From assembly GCA_022539475.1 (NCBI GenBank), contig VCMS01000069.1, positions 124,001-188,000 on the forward strand: a stretch of 64,000 nt of DNA, given 5' to 3'. The notes beneath the pieces are model-generated. The model was given only the letters and a program-made list of their open reading frames with translations, was not told where the DNA came from and ran no database searches. This stretch comes from Gracilaria domingensis (taxonomy: Eukaryota; Rhodophyta; Florideophyceae; Gracilariales; Gracilariaceae). Shown in pieces: positions 30,540-44,400 of this stretch; the first letter of the stretch is position 1; each line of letters begins with the position of its first letter. The position numbers were made by a program, and so were the translations under genes.

Positions 30540-31299
30540 AATTCGCTCTCCCGACTTAGACGACGAGCCTCTACACAGGGCTTCCGAATCATTGTCGTGG
30601 ATGAATCAGAAGTTCACAGGTTTCCTGGATTGTTTCCGATAATTCGACGTCCTGTTAGATTCATTCCGCTCTGGAGTATGGATCGCACAATTGAATTGGA
30701 GTACCACTATTCGTAGTCGTAGAACTGTGACTCCCTCCTAATTCTGGTCCCGTTTTTTATGTTTTTTTCCACAAGAGTTACTGCTCGGATAAGATTTTTT
30801 CGCTGAAACTTCTACCCTAGTTCCGTAGTCTGTGATTCCCGTCGGTACGGTAGCTGTTTCTTCAAGAAGAATCGTGTCTCGGTTATGCCGGTAGAACTCT
30901 CCTATTTCCGTAGTGTGCGATTCCCGTCGATACGGTAATTTCTATTATGCCTGCAACTCATTATTGTGAAGACGAAACACACATACAAGGTTATTTCATC
31001 TGTTTATCAGCTGATATCCAGCAGGTTCTGGCTTTCTTTCGGTCTCGTCAGTAACGATGGGTTCAGACAAGAAGTCTAGTCCGTCCAAGGCGCGATCAGT
31101 TGGTTCGGAGTTACCTCCATGACCTCGGTCCGTTCCGGAACCTCCGGTTGGATTGAATGAAAGGTTCGGAATCCCGAAGTCAGCACCAAAGTCGTCAGAC
31201 ACCCCAGTAGCTGGGCCTTCAACGCCCGCTGTTGTGGTGAGTGATGTGCTCGTTGTGTAGTTAGAGGCTCGAGTTCGAACCCTTGAGGCTCAAACGGCG

Positions 31300-33130
31300 G
31301 TCATGAGAAGGTGTCATGCTGCTCTCCTCAGCGAGGTCAATTCACCTCGTTTGAAGGTTGACCCCGCCTCGAACGAGGATGTATCAGAGGTATTACGTAT
31401 TGTTCGGAAGGATGTTATCTCTCTACTTGATGGTTTTGGAGGCTACGTCGGTTTTACCGAAGAGGTGGACACGAAGTTCAATCACATATTCGGCCGTCTT
31501 GAGATGTTGGAGGCAAACATCCTCGCGGATGAGCCAGCCCCCCACGCAACTGTAGTGACTTAGCCTCGCGTTGGTAACCAGAAATCCTGGAAACCTCACT
31601 CAAGGAAGAGGGAAGACCAAGAATATGACTCGGACTCGTCCCGGTCATCGGTGAATTCAAATCGTTCTGTGGAGTCGTCCTCATCGGACTCATCAAAAGA
31701 GAGAGGACGCCGAGCTCGCTCATCGCGGACGCGCCATTCAACACCCACTTATGGTGAGATCCACACCCGAAAGAAGGGGAGGAAGCATTCAGGTTTGAAG
31801 GAACTGAAGCCGACCAATCCTTTGTTCAAGAAGCTTTTGTCTTATCGGTACTACCGCTTGGAAGATTATAGTTTGAATCGGACACCCCCGGGTACGGGAA
31901 AAGTCAAGGACTGCATCAAAAAAGAATGGCACTGTCCTTTCGCAACCAACTATTTACTGGGGAAGATCCTATCCAAGTCCTGGATTTTCTCTCACGCTTT
32001 GTCTCGGAAGCAGACATCCTCGGAATGAGTGAAGGTCAGGCTTACGTCGCCCTGCCGTACTTCCTACGAGGCCTCGCAGAAGATCAGTTCAACTCTGTAA
32101 GAGGTTCCTCTCAAGCCTCTGAAGGAGGGATCACCGGGTGGCCCGAAGCCGTACAGTACCTACTCCGTTCGTACGCGACTAATGGCGCCATTGAGAAAGC
32201 CGTTACCGCGCTACGGGAAACGAAGCAACGCCCGAAGAAATTGGAAACCGAATTCTCAGTTCGTCTGAATAAGGCTTTCCACCGTTGTGGCAATGTTTAT
32301 CCGGCTAAGGAGCGCTGTACGTTACTGATACACGGATTGAGTCCGGCCATTCTCACTCTAGTCGCCCAGCGACGGGAGGACCAGAGAAAGATTACGTATC
32401 TTGAGTTCGTGCAATAAGCGAAAGCGGAAGGTGACGCGTTGCGTGCTCGCTCCGGATCCCGGGTTCCATCCAAGGCGCTTCATATCGAAGGAGCGCCATC
32501 ATCAGTTTCAGTGCTTCAGCAGGATTATCTTGGCCACGAAGTGGATAACTCGCATTTCGCACACGAGGACCTGGTCTCTGTTCAGACTATGGAGTTGCCG
32601 TTCACAACCGAAGGCTCCATGGTGACGGACACTCAACTGCTTTATGCAGACCGCCCTCGTGTTCGGGCCTCGCAGGTACCCTACGCCAGTAGTTGCTACC
32701 GGCGACTTCGTTGGGTAGATCCGCGGACGGTGAAGGTGCAAGACCCACGAAGTGTCGGAAAGATGACCCCCAAGTTGATCTGTTATACCTGCTACAGCTA
32801 TGGGTATGCAGCGCCAAACTGCAGCCTTACGTTGAGGGAAATGCCCAAAGTAGTGGTGATTTACGAATCACTGACTCAGAAAGAGCAGTCGTTAGTGCTC
32901 GTGACCGCATATCTGCGTGCTAAGACAGAATTTCCACGAAGGATTTCGGCTGCAGAAATAGCTGAGTTGCGAAACTCTGGTTCTTCCCAGGCCAAATATT
33001 CATCGGCTCAAGCCGTAGTGGCAACCGCTGCTGCGGGTAGTCCTACTACAGTTCCACCGGAATCCTCGCCGATCTCTGGAGCACAGGACGTCGTTCTTGT
33101 TAGAACGGATGTAGCTCAGTTAAACTGAGT
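31300..33130 (+). mobile_element. Element A gag-like region
   Basis: It holds a retrotransposon gag-type helical domain (VQYLLRSYATNGAIEKAV) and, further on, a nucleocapsid-type Cys motif (ICYTCYSYGYAAPNC). Part of a fossil element; the family assignment rests on its place before pol and on its likeness to the matching part of element B. Confidence 0.75.
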
Positions 33131-33238
33131 TCGGGAGTCTCCGATGGAGAGGCGCCCAATGAAAGCCCCAAGGCGCGCGAGGCGCCTCCGCCTCGCTCCC
33201 CGGTCACAATCCTTTCAAAGAAACAGGCCAACCTAGAC

Positions 33239-35700
33239 GTGGACTCTACCACCGTTGGTGTGTTGCGTCGCCCGTGGATACGGTTTAGGAACAACCGGAT
33301 CCCGGACCGAGTCATGGTGATTGCTGAAAGGAACTACAATGTTTTTGCAGATCTTGGCCTATCCACCCAGTATATGGTGCGACATCTGTTCATATTGGAT
33401 ACAGGTGCCGGTCCCAATTTCATTATCGAATCGTTGTTACCACCGGAAATCGGTTGTCGAGTTCGTCAAGGACCCGTCATGGACGTGGCGGACGCTAAAA
33501 ATAGCCCGCTAAAGACGGCTGGAATGGTCACTCTCCTAGTAAAAATGGACAACTGTGTTTCACAGCTCGATGTCATTGTCTGTAAGACGCTTGCTGCCCC
33601 TGTCATCTTGGGATGTCACTTTTGCGACCGTTATGTTGAGTCAATCAAGCCGCGTATGTGTGAAGTTGAAATGGAAGATGGTTTGGTTTTACCGATTTTT
33701 CGTCCATCACTGAGAAGGGCGACAGCGAAACATGTACCACTGCCAGCTCCTTTACAGGACGCAACACCCCCGAAGGAGTCTCTCAAATTTCGCGTCGCCC
33801 GACCTGTCCTTGTACCCGCTGGCTCGCAGGTTTGTATTGACGTCCTTGCCGCACCTCGTAGATTACGAGTTGTTCAACCACTCCAGTCTCTGTACGAGAA
33901 GTATCAGCTCGCTCTTGCGAATGGTGTTGTTCAGATATCTGATGCACGCCCCTTTCGAGTTATAGTTGCGAACTTCGGAAAGAAGGCTCAGTATCTTATG
34001 AAGAATCAGGTTGTCGGCACGGTGCTCCCGCACCCTATCGCCCTTATTCATACCAAGGTATCTGCGGCCAAAGTTCTGGGCCTCTTCGAACCCGCAAATG
34101 CAGTTACTTCCTCTAAGGAGAGGGAGGAGGGTGCCCTCTTATTGCCTTCTCCAGTGGAGCTTAAAAACCCGAGGGATTCGGAAAGGAAAGACGTTTCTAC
34201 GAGTTTTGACACACTCGATCCTGTCAAGGAATTATAACAGTTGGACCTGGGTCATGTACCGGATTCATACCGTGAGAAGGTACGCGAAACGTTGTGTGAG
34301 TTCACACCAATGTGGGATGGCTCCCTCGGAGAGATTTATACCACCGAACATCGGATTTATCTGTTGCCAGATACGAAGCCGATCGCTCAACACCCGTATA
34401 GAGCAGGCCCAAATGCACGGGAGGAAGAATAGTTCCAAGTGGATAAAATGCTCCGCGCAGGCGTGATTGAGCCCGCTCAGTCACCGTGGGCATCTCCAGT
34501 TGTACTGGCTCCGAAACCCGATGGGTCCTGGCGTTTTTGCATAGATTATCGTCACCTTAACGATGTCACGGTAAAAGACGTGTACCCTATTCCACGTATG
34601 GATAAGTATATCCACTCGCTGGGTGACACGACCGTGTTCTCCACATTGAATGGGAACTGGGTATACTGGCAAGTACCCGTTCGTCCTGAAGACCGTGATA
34701 AGACAGCCTTTACCTGTCATTCAGGGTTATACTGCTTCAAGCGTATGTCATTCGGGTTGACGAATGCCCCCGCTACTTTTCAGCGTGCGCTGGATATACT
34801 ACTTGCTCGCTTTAAATGGCAAAGTTGCCTCGTATACCTGGACGATATAATAGTCTTCTCCAATAACTTCGATGATCACCTCGAACATGTTCGGGAGATC
34901 ATGGCCACGCTACGTAATGCTGGAATAACACTCAAGTTGAGGAGATGTGAGTTTTTCAATGACTCAGTCAAGTATCTGGGACACGTTATCCGTCCTGGAC
35001 TGCTGCTGATCGAGGAAACTCGTGTGAAGTCACTCAAGGAGGCTAAACACCCTACAGCTCAGACTGAGCTAAGCTCCTCCCTAGGGCTATGTAACGTCTA
35101 TCGACGGTTTATTTCGCGCTTCGCGAAGATCGCAAGATCTCTCAACGATCTTTCCAGGAAGGGACAACCACCAAAACTGGAACCCCTTGCTCCCGCGCAA
35201 GCGGAAGCATTCGACTCTCTCAAAGAGGCAGTTACCTCAGCACCGATCTTATCTTTGCCGAAGAATGGATTACCATTTGCCGTAGATACGGACGGGAGTG
35301 CCCACCAAGTCGGCTATGCCTTATTCCTAACCACACCCGATGGAGAACGCAAACCAATTCGTTATTGGTCTAGGACACCCAACGTTCATGAACGGAACTA
35401 TTCTGTATCAGAGAAGGAATGTCTTGCCATAGTATGGGCTCTTCGGACACTACGTCCATATCTTATGGGTGTTCATTTTACCGTCAACACGGATCATTCC
35501 GCGTTGCGTTGGCTGATGTCTATCAAGGAACCTTCCGGTCGATTAATGCGATGGCGACTTCGTCTAGCCGAATTCGACTATCACGTCACCTACAAGAAGG
35601 GAACTTTGAATACCGAAGCAGACGCTTTATCCCGTTTAGGAAGCGATGGTGAAGTCCTTTCCGTCGACGGTGCGTCATCCAGCATTGGATCCTCGTCTCC
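33239..35700 (+). mobile_element. Element A pol region: protease, reverse transcriptase, RNase H
   Basis: Order: an aspartic protease with LFILDTGAG, a reverse transcriptase with FCIDYRHLND and LVYLDDIIVFS, and an RNase H with FAVDTDGS and TVNTDHSALRW. This order is typical of Ty3/gypsy elements. Part of a fossil element. Confidence 0.88.
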
Positions 35701-37147
35701 GACGGGGTGGAAGAACTCATCGGTGATGATGAAGCCGATCGGGTGCCCAACAGGGACATATCTCTCGGCATGCTGGAGTACATCGGCTTCAGCTGAGCTG
35801 ATAATCGTCCGTGTCCACGGGTCGTAGAAAACGTAGTCACCTGCGAAGGGAGCACGACGCAGCGAAGACCTGTCCGTGGGGCTATCCCCGTTCTCACGAC
35901 GGCTCTGTTGCACAGGAACCTGGGTCCAGTCGACATTTTCGATGACTCGCAGCGGCGTTAGAGGTTCGGAAAAGTTTCCATTACCGCCAAGCGGAACCGA
36001 AAAGTCTAGAGATCGGATGTTGTTCCGCAGACGCAGAGGAATGAACCACAGTCGATACTGGTCGTACGCTTCTTGGAGGATGTAAACTGCCGTGCGGGCA
36101 GCCGAATCCGTCATAGAAACGGCCCAGCATCCCGAGAACGGGTCAGCGAGGAGTTGGTTCCCCACGTACGTGATACACTGAGGAAGCTCTACGTAACACC
36201 CACGGCATACTTCCAGAGATCCCCAGATGAATGGGAGTGGTACATACCTTCCACGCATGTGGTTCGGACGAAGCTGGTTCGCCTCGGAGTTCTGAAACAG
36301 AATCAAGTATCCCCATTGGGAGCGACTACGACGCTCAAAGCGGATCATATTCTGCAGGTATTCAGACCGCGAACGATGCAGGAGGTACCGTAATTCAGCA
36401 CGCAGAAGCGGACGCGTTCACAACAGAAGATTCTGGTGAACACCAACACCTTGATACTGTCCAATCGAACTCGCAATCCGAGCCAAGCTATCCCCGTTGG
36501 GAGTCTCGCCCATCCTGCGGTAGAAGAACACATCGAAATGGTATTCTACCGGCATATGGGTGTTCCGAGTATGTTTGGTAAAGACGCTGGTGAGCCAGGC
36601 GAATTAGCCCCGCTCGAGCGGAAGCATCGGACTCCCCGCGACTGTGGATAAAAGCTTGGTTAGAAACGGTAATACGGCGTTGCCAGTCGAACGTCATCGT
36701 CATGAAGACGTGAACTCTTCCTGGTAACAGGCCACTGCCATCGGCATACGCCTCAACGTTGTTGGATTGACTAGCCCCCTGAGGGTGAAACCACGGCGCC
36801 CGGAGAAACGGAGACGGATTCCTTCAAGGATCAACGGCCTTTAGCTCCTCATAGGAGGCCCAGTTACCCGGGCCCGGATTGAACATCGGCGGAGCCGGCA
36901 TGGCAGGGAAGCCCCAGCTCCACGGCTGCATCGGCGGCTGATAGTACTGTTTTGGTTGGACATACCCAGCTTGGGGAAGAGGCGCGGAGCAAAAGCCGGA
37001 AAAGTAACCGTGCCCCGCAAGTGAACTGACGCCTGCAGCCTGCGGAGGTGCGTTCCCGACGTTCGGTTGACTAGGCCCTGCTCCCTGGTTGGTTTGGTTC
37101 TGTTGGTTGTACTGGCTGCTCATCGCCTTGGCGGACGGAGTAGGCAA
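35590..37147 (-). mobile_element. Antisense reading frame of element A
   Basis: On the strand opposite to pol, between pol and the 3' LTR, lies protein-like sequence of several hundred codons. It has a Gln/Asn/Pro-rich start (SSQYNQQNQTNQ) and a central part with RAPWFHPQ, GCYVELPQCITYVGNQLL and NNIRSLDFSVPLG. Its counterpart in element B shares these blocks, so the frame is conserved between two distinct elements. The product is unknown. Part of a fossil element, and broken. Confidence 0.7.
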
Positions 37148-37363
37148 CGCTGGTGCGGATGTAACCCGAGGTATTGGAGGAGTCCTAGGCTCGCAGGCGA
37201 GGAGACTCGAGGTATCGCTGGAGGCGAGGGAGGAACGCGCGCAGGTGCTATATGAACACGAGAAGTCGGTACCGCCCCGCTCATCGCGGTCGGTATTTAT
37301 ACTCTCGCGAAGCGAGGTGGAGGATTGCTCCCGCGGTCGGTTCGCTCCTTAAGGAGGGGGATA

Positions 37364-38184
37364 TGTAGAGCAACGCCTTTCGCGGAACTTTGTCGCCTAT
37401 GCGATTCATACTAATCGCTCCGGTACGGAGATGAGGTACCGCTCTTTATGAGTTGTAGGTGAATTTGATAATTACTTGGGGATGGTCACAATGGGAATTG
37501 GTCACGGTCGTGTACACAGCCTTGCTGGATTCTTCAAACACGTGTAGTGCTTGCCACGCCCATTCATAGGGAGAACTAGTATTATTTCTAACGTTTTCGA
37601 TATTTAGAATATTCTATTAATCTTCACCGTGACAGTGGGGTCGGCCACCCTACTTAGGTAGGTGAGCTCGACCCACACTGGGCAATTAAACGCCCCGAGC
37701 AAGTGTTGGCTGTGACTCAAGAACCCCTGGTGCGTGATAGCCTGCTTGCGGAGAGTCATTACCTGGCGAGGGACTATTCATTCACCTTTTGGAGCTTTCC
37801 GCCACTACTTTGTGTATTTTTTTACTGGTTTCCTTTGTTTTCGTCACTAATAAACAGGTACGCACGACCGATGTGCCGGTGTTTCTTTCTGCCCCGCCTT
37901 GTTCATCTGGTGGCTCGCCCCGTTCGTTGCGGCCCGTGCCACCTCAGTGTGTGTGTGTCTGTCTCGTGACATCCTATGCCCGGCATCGCCGTTGTCTGCA
38001 CAACACCCCCGACTACTAAGCCGCCTCTCTTGAGCTCGCTACGCCCGTCGTGACGGTTTGGTCTCGACTTACACCCGACCCGTTGCACCATTCCTGGGAG
38101 CGCTCTATCCGCTGTGCTTACTTCTTCGAGGGAAGGTCCCGAACGCCTTTCGTGTCTTCTACGTCTCCAGCGTTTTGCACCACA
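37364..38184 (+). repeat. 3' LTR of element A
   Basis: About 821 bp, starting TGTAGAGCAACGCC after a purine-rich tract and ending at CACCACA. It joins the 5' LTR of element B directly. Confidence 0.85.
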
Positions 38185-39153
38185 CAAGGCATAATCGCCT
38201 GACAATCGTGAAGATGCTACTCATATAAGCAGGGGTCTAGTATAGGAGGATGCACTCACAATGTATGATGGAGACCCAATTTTGGAGGTTACTTTTGGAT
38301 GGCTTTTCCAGATTTTTACCTGTAATCAGGGGCGCCATTGCTGGCTTTTACCTCTACGTGGACGCGTGTATGACACGTCCGTGTCTGCATAGTATGGGAG
38401 GATAGGTGGTGCACTTGAGGCCCCTTACACCGGATTAGCCACGTGTAAGAGCCCCTGCGGGTGAGCACCACGTGTACATAGTTAGTTTAGACCTACTTAG
38501 ATGAGCTCGACCTCGCCGTGGCGAGCACATTTGTAAAGTTAACGCGAGCACTCTCCAAGTGAACTCTTTGTCGAGTAGCGCTCCTTTGAGTGAACTCAGC
38601 CCGAGTGAGGCTCTAGCTCCAGCCTCCTACGTGGGTTATCACTCTCACGAGTATAACTGCGTCTGGTTACGGTTGTCCTACCCTCTCGGTACCCCTGAGG
38701 AACATCTGTCGTTGATGTCAGGACTTGTGAGTCATACCGAGGAGGTATCAGACTAGATTCCGAAGTGATCGGACTCTGTATATAGTTTAGCAGTGGTTAC
38801 GGAACCCCGTGCATCCCTGTTGGAAGATCTCGCTCCGCTCTGGGCACAGTGCCGAGGAGCCCCTACCCGTCGCGTGTGGGTTTTGGTTGTTGTTGTTGTG
38901 TGCTGCTTTCCCTCTCGGGACTACACAGGTCATTGGTCGCGTCGTATCGTTGCCGATACCACCCCATCTCTGGAGTTTCCTATCGTTTCCCCACGATTGT
39001 ACCTGGCATCTCTGTAGGTATAGCCAGTTGCAACTTCGGCCTTACACCCGAGTTACGGTGGTACAGAGGGCTCTGTCACTGGTGTACCATCTCGCAAGAG
39101 AGCGGACCTTCGGACAGTCTGGTGGATTTTCACTCTTCCGAGTTTGCCCCACA
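38185..39153 (+). repeat. 5' LTR of element B
   Basis: It matches 49056-50029 closely. Its left edge is fused to the end of element A's 3' LTR. Confidence 0.82.
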
Positions 39154-39369
39154 AAATGGTTTCCCGACTTAGAACCGAGTCAGCTACAAGTTGTAAATTA
39201 GGTCTGATTGTTGACGGACTACCGTTTTCTGACAACGATCAGCACCCGCTTTGGAGTGTTGGAGTTTAGCAACGTTTGAACGTGAATCGTCGACTTGGCG
39301 GTTTACCCACAAGGTTGTTTAGTTTTTATAGTTCTTTGGAGACTCATGTACGAGTTTAACTGGACCATA

Positions 39370-41360
39370 TGGATTGGGTTGGTTACTGGTTTCCAGTATG
39401 CCGCCACCGACTCGTGGATCTCGAACCGGTTCTGCGCGGTCATCGGCTGCGGTACCACCTACTGCACCGGCACCCCGGTCTAACCCAGATGTGGCGCCAC
39501 CTCTTGAGGTCGTACCCAGTCCCCGGAGAGCGCGTTCAGTTACAGACGCACCCAGAGGAAGCGTGGGTTCAGCTCAATCTGTCGTTGAGATGCCATCCAC
39601 GTTTACTCCTAGAGTTGCTACCGTACTCGAGTTGGCTAGGTCAGAATCCCGCTTGGATATTAATCACGCTGCTCACGTGGAACTCCTACAGGACGTTACT
39701 ACGCTGAGGAGGCGTGTCGATGATGACCAAGTGAGGGATGTCTCAGGCGACTTACGTCTTCTGAGAAAGGACGTGAATTCTATTATGGAAATCTTTTGTC
39801 GATGAAATGCGTACGATATCGGTCGAATTCGTTTGCGTTTGGATACGCTTGAGGAAACAATGCGCATGGATGAAGCCGTGGATGCACCGGCTCCTCGGAG
39901 ATTCGGTCCGCATGGACCGCCGCAGTCATCTATATTCGGATTCGAGCTAGCTCAGAACGTGCGTGATGAAACAGTTCGTCAAGCTCATCGAGATGACAAC
40001 CGTCACCGGTCTCGTTCGACAAGGTCGAAAGTGACGCAGTCTACTCAGTAGTGATGCGTTCACGCTTGAAGGACGGCGTCACTTGGACTCAGGACTTAAG
40101 CCCACGGACCACTTTACACGAAGCTGTTGTCGTACGTTATTATCGGTGGAGGATGTCACTTCGAAACGCTCCCCGGAACCGGTAAGGTCAAGGATTACAT
40201 TCGCAAGATGAATGCCACACCCGAAACGAGGAAGTTCTCTGGAGAGGATCCTATCCTTATTCTGGATTTCTTGCTAGGTTCGTGCAGGAGACCGATGTAA
40301 TCGGTATGACTGAAGCACAGCATACGTAGCACTGCTATTCCTGTCAGGATCGGAAAGATCAGTACATCTGTTCGAGCGACCTCGAGGGCCTCGGAGGAGC
40401 AGTCACGTGTCCGCCCGAAGCCGTGAATTACCTTCTCAGGTCATACGCGACTTTCAACGAGATTCACAGTGCAACCCTTGCTGTACGCAACACTAGACAG
40501 AAGAATGGAGAAACCGAAACGGTTTATTCAACGCTTTTGAACAAAGCGGTTCACGGATCTGGTAATATGTATTCCACACAGGAGCGGTGTACCATATTTG
40601 CTGATGGTTCGACCCCGCCATTCGATCGTTGGTCGCTCGCCAGCGCGAGGAAAAACGCCGAATAAGGTACCTAGAGTTAGTTAATTACGCCCAGGCGGAA
40701 GGAGAGACGTATCGGGCACGGCACCCGAGGCAGCGCCATTCGAGAGCCCTACTCGAGGAGAGTTTTTCACCGTCCGTATCGGTTTTGAAAGCAGGAACCG
40801 GTGGGGGCGACGCTGATAACGTTCACTTCATTGGATGTAATCCCGATTCTTACGGGTCTACGGACCTGCCGTCAACTTCGATTCTGAGTGCGGAAAAAGA
40901 CCCTGCATTGTAGGCAAAAGGTGCCCTGGTGCCTGCAGCCCCGCTGCCGTACGCTAACAATTCGTCGCGTCTGAACAGTCCAGGTTGGAAAGACACTACG
41001 CCACAACGTCGGGTGGACACTTTTCCCCGCGACAAACCGGCCTCGGTCATATGCTACCAGTGCTACCTTCCAGGTCACGTATCGAAGCAGTGCGTATTTC
41101 CGCCGTCGCACAGGCCGAAAATTATTGCGTATTACGAAGCCCTCACGCCCGAGGAGAAGGAATCTGTTCCACGAAAGGAATATGATCGGGCCAGAGCAGA
41201 GCTAGGATTATCGGTTGCGGTCTACGCCCAACCCGCTGCTTCGGCGCAGATACCTTTGAACCAGGTCCAAGGTAACGTACCCGCGCAAGAGGTTCAGTTA
41301 GACCCCCATAATGGAGTTCATACACCGAACGCGGTGAACCCCGTTCCGAAAACCTGACTT
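39370..41360 (+). mobile_element. Element B gag-like region
   Basis: It contains blocks shared with element A (NYLLRSYATFNEIHSATLAV) and a clear CCHC zinc knuckle, ICYQCYLPGHVSKQC. Part of a fossil element. Confidence 0.75.
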
Positions 41361-41409
41361 CGGGAGTTTCCCCCACGGGAGGGGCGCCTTCTGAGCCGAA
41401 GTTGAGCCG

Positions 41410-44400
41410 AAATTGAAGGCGCCCGAGGCGTCACAGCTTCGCTCCCCAGCTGTTAGGATCCTTTCAAGTAAAGCAGCTAAAACTGACGTGAGCTCAGAAC
41501 TTCTTTCGGTTTTACGTCGTGCGTGGATACGGTCTCGTAATCTCCGTATTCCGGAAAGAGTTTTTGTTATGGCCAAGAGAAACTACAAAGTTTATGCCGA
41601 TCTTGGCTTGTCTAACCAGTTCATGGTTCGACAGTTGTCTGTGTTGAATACACCAGCTGCACCGAACTTGACTCACTTTCAGTTGGTACCACCCGCGTTA
41701 CGGGACGAAACTCACCCTGGTCCAGGCCTAGACATCGCGGATGCCAATAACAACCCGTTGCGTACTCTTGGGTACATACCTCTCATGGTACGATTAGGAA
41801 CCTGTAGGGTTAGGGTGGATTTCATGGTTTGCAAAAGCATTGCCGCACCGGTAATACTCGGTTGTCACTTTTGTGATCGTTTTGTTGAAGCTATTCGCCC
41901 TTGAGCTCGAGTAATTCCATGGATGATGGTTCCAAAATACCGACTGTGAGGAAACCGCTGAAGAGAGCTACAGGCAAGCGCGTTCCGCTCCCTGCTGCAC
42001 AGGAAGTTCCAACCGTCGATCCGGTATCATCTAATCTCCATGTGGCAAAGTCTATCGCAATCCCTGTGGAATCCAAAGTTTGGGTAACCATAACTACCCA
42101 GCAGTCTGGTCTATGCGTGGTACAACCGTTGACATCATTGTATGACCAGAAGCAACTCGCTTTGGCGAACGGAGTAATTTCGGTTGAGCCCGACAAACGA
42201 TTCCGAGTTTTGGTCGCTAACTTTTGCAAAACCCAACAGTGGTTAGCGAAAAACCAAACTTTTGGTACCACTCTCCAACACCCTGCTGCCATCGTGCCGA
42301 CGAAGATACCGGTTGCGCATGTTCTCGGTATAACAGATGCTGAGGAGGGAGAGGGAACAGCGGTGAACGCACTTACCGCATCGGTTAACCCAGCGAACCT
42401 AATTACTGAGTCACGGGCACCCACCGAGGGTAAAGCATTACCACCAGCAACAGCAGACACAGACTCTGTCAAGGAATTGGAACAGATGAATTTTGATCAT
42501 GTAACTGAATCTCATAAAGATAAGTTAAGAGAAATGCTAAGGGAATTCACCCCCATGTGGGACGGATCCCTTCGGACAATTGGAATCACGGAACATCGTA
42601 TTGAGCTACTTCCAGATACTAGCCCCATTTCGCAACACCCGTACCGGGCTGGTCCCACAGCAACGGAAGAAGAACGATCTCAGGTCGAGAAAATGTTCCG
42701 CGCTGGCGTCATTGAGGCGGCACAATTCGCTTGGGCCTCACCAGTTGTGCTAGTTCCGAAAGCGGATGGATCATGGCGATTCTGCATCGACTACCGTCGT
42801 CTTAATTCGTCGTCAAAGACGTGTATCCTATACCCAGAATGGATGAATACATTGATTCACTAGGGAGTGCTACAGTTTTCACTGCCTTGGATGCCAATTG
42901 GCGATAAGGGCAAGTTCCGCTCCGTGAGAAGGATAAAGACAAAACGGATTTTGTGTGCCACCAAGGCCTGTACAGGTTTAAACAATTGCCGTTCGGATTA
43001 ACCAACGCGCCAGCTACGTTTCAGCGTGCTATCGATATCCTCTTGGCTCGATTCAAGTGGAAAACGTGCTTGGGGTATCTTGACGATATTATCGTACTCT
43101 CCGATAACCTGGATGACCACTGGACACACTTCCAAGACGTTCTGAGAGTCCTCAAGGACGCGGGTATCACATTGAAACTCAAGAAGTGCGAGTTCTCTAC
43201 AGATTCTGTCATATACTTAAGGCATATCATCCGACCTGGACAGCTCTCGGTTGACGCAATTTGCGTAAAGTGGCTGAAGGAAGCGAAACACCCCATGACA
43301 CAAACGGAACTTCGCAGTTTTCTGGGTCTTTGTAATGTATATCGGCGTTTCGTCCCGAATTTTGCAAATATTGCAACCCCTCCTAACCACCTTGTGAGAA
43401 AAGGTCAACCAGTTCAACTGGAATCATTTGGCGACGCGAAAACGTCTGCCTTTTCGACACTAGTCGACTCAGTAACATCAGCGCCAATCTTGGCTTTACC
43501 CAAGTTAGGACTTCCATTCGAAGTAGATACCGATGCTAGTGCACACCAGGTTGGTTGCGCTGTGTTTCAGGTCACGAAAGACGGTGTTCTACATTGAATT
43601 GGATACTGGTCGCGATCCATAAACGTACACGAACGTAATTAAGCGGTCTAGGAGAAAGAATGCTTAGCCGTTGTATGGGCTCTAACAACTTTAAGCCCAT
43701 ACCTTTTGGGTAACCATTTTACGGTGCATACGAATCTCTCGTCCCTCCGTTGGCTTATTGAAATTGCTGAGCCATCCGGACGCTTAATGCGTTGGCGTTT
43801 GAGGTTATCGGAATTCGATTTCACAGTTACGTAGAAAAAAGATACGTTGAATCTGCAAGCAGATGCGCTATCCGGCTTGGGAACAAACGCAGAAGCAGCA
43901 CCAGTAGGCGAATTCGATATACCGTGCTTCATGGCAGAAGACCAGACGGGCTGGGTCAGATCTCTGCCGGATGATTTCTGTGACGACCTTCTGCTCACTT
44001 CTGAGATGTCAGATCCCTTAGCTCGATCTTTTGTACCCATCACTCCGGAGGAGATGATCCAAGGACATCAAACGGATGAGTTCTGTACACGGATTCGTGT
44101 TCGTCTCACTGGAGGAGATCGTATACCCTTCAAGGTTAACGATCCGGGGTACCTGGTTAGATTGGTCGAAGCGTACACTCAAATAGTGGTTCCATACTCG
44201 CTGCAACACCGTGTATTGGTAATGTCGCACTACATGAAAGTAGGAGCTCACCGAGGGGGTCGAAAGCTGTATGTGACCCTACGTATGGACTTCTACTGGC
44301 CATCCATGGCATTGGACTGCTATGCAGCACGACGATCCTGCACCGAGTGTGCTAAGAATAACGTTAAACTCCGTAAATACTCAAAAACGTTAACACTGTT

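Larger units (their letters stand above)
29704..38184 (+). mobile_element. Fossil Ty3/gypsy retrotransposon A
   Basis: The 8.5-kb element has LTRs of about 0.83 kb that look nearly identical, so the insertion is fairly young. Parts in order: 5' LTR, a leader of about 1.3 kb without a long frame, a gag-like region, protease, reverse transcriptase and RNase H, an antisense reading frame, a purine-rich tract (AAGGAGGGGGA) and the 3' LTR. It is broken, with a few breaks. Confidence 0.88.

Noticed and set aside
31268-31292. tRNA-like T-loop motif GTTCGAACC in the leader of element A
   Set aside because: No acceptor, D or anticodon stems can be folded around it. I found no tRNA or rRNA gene in the window by eye.
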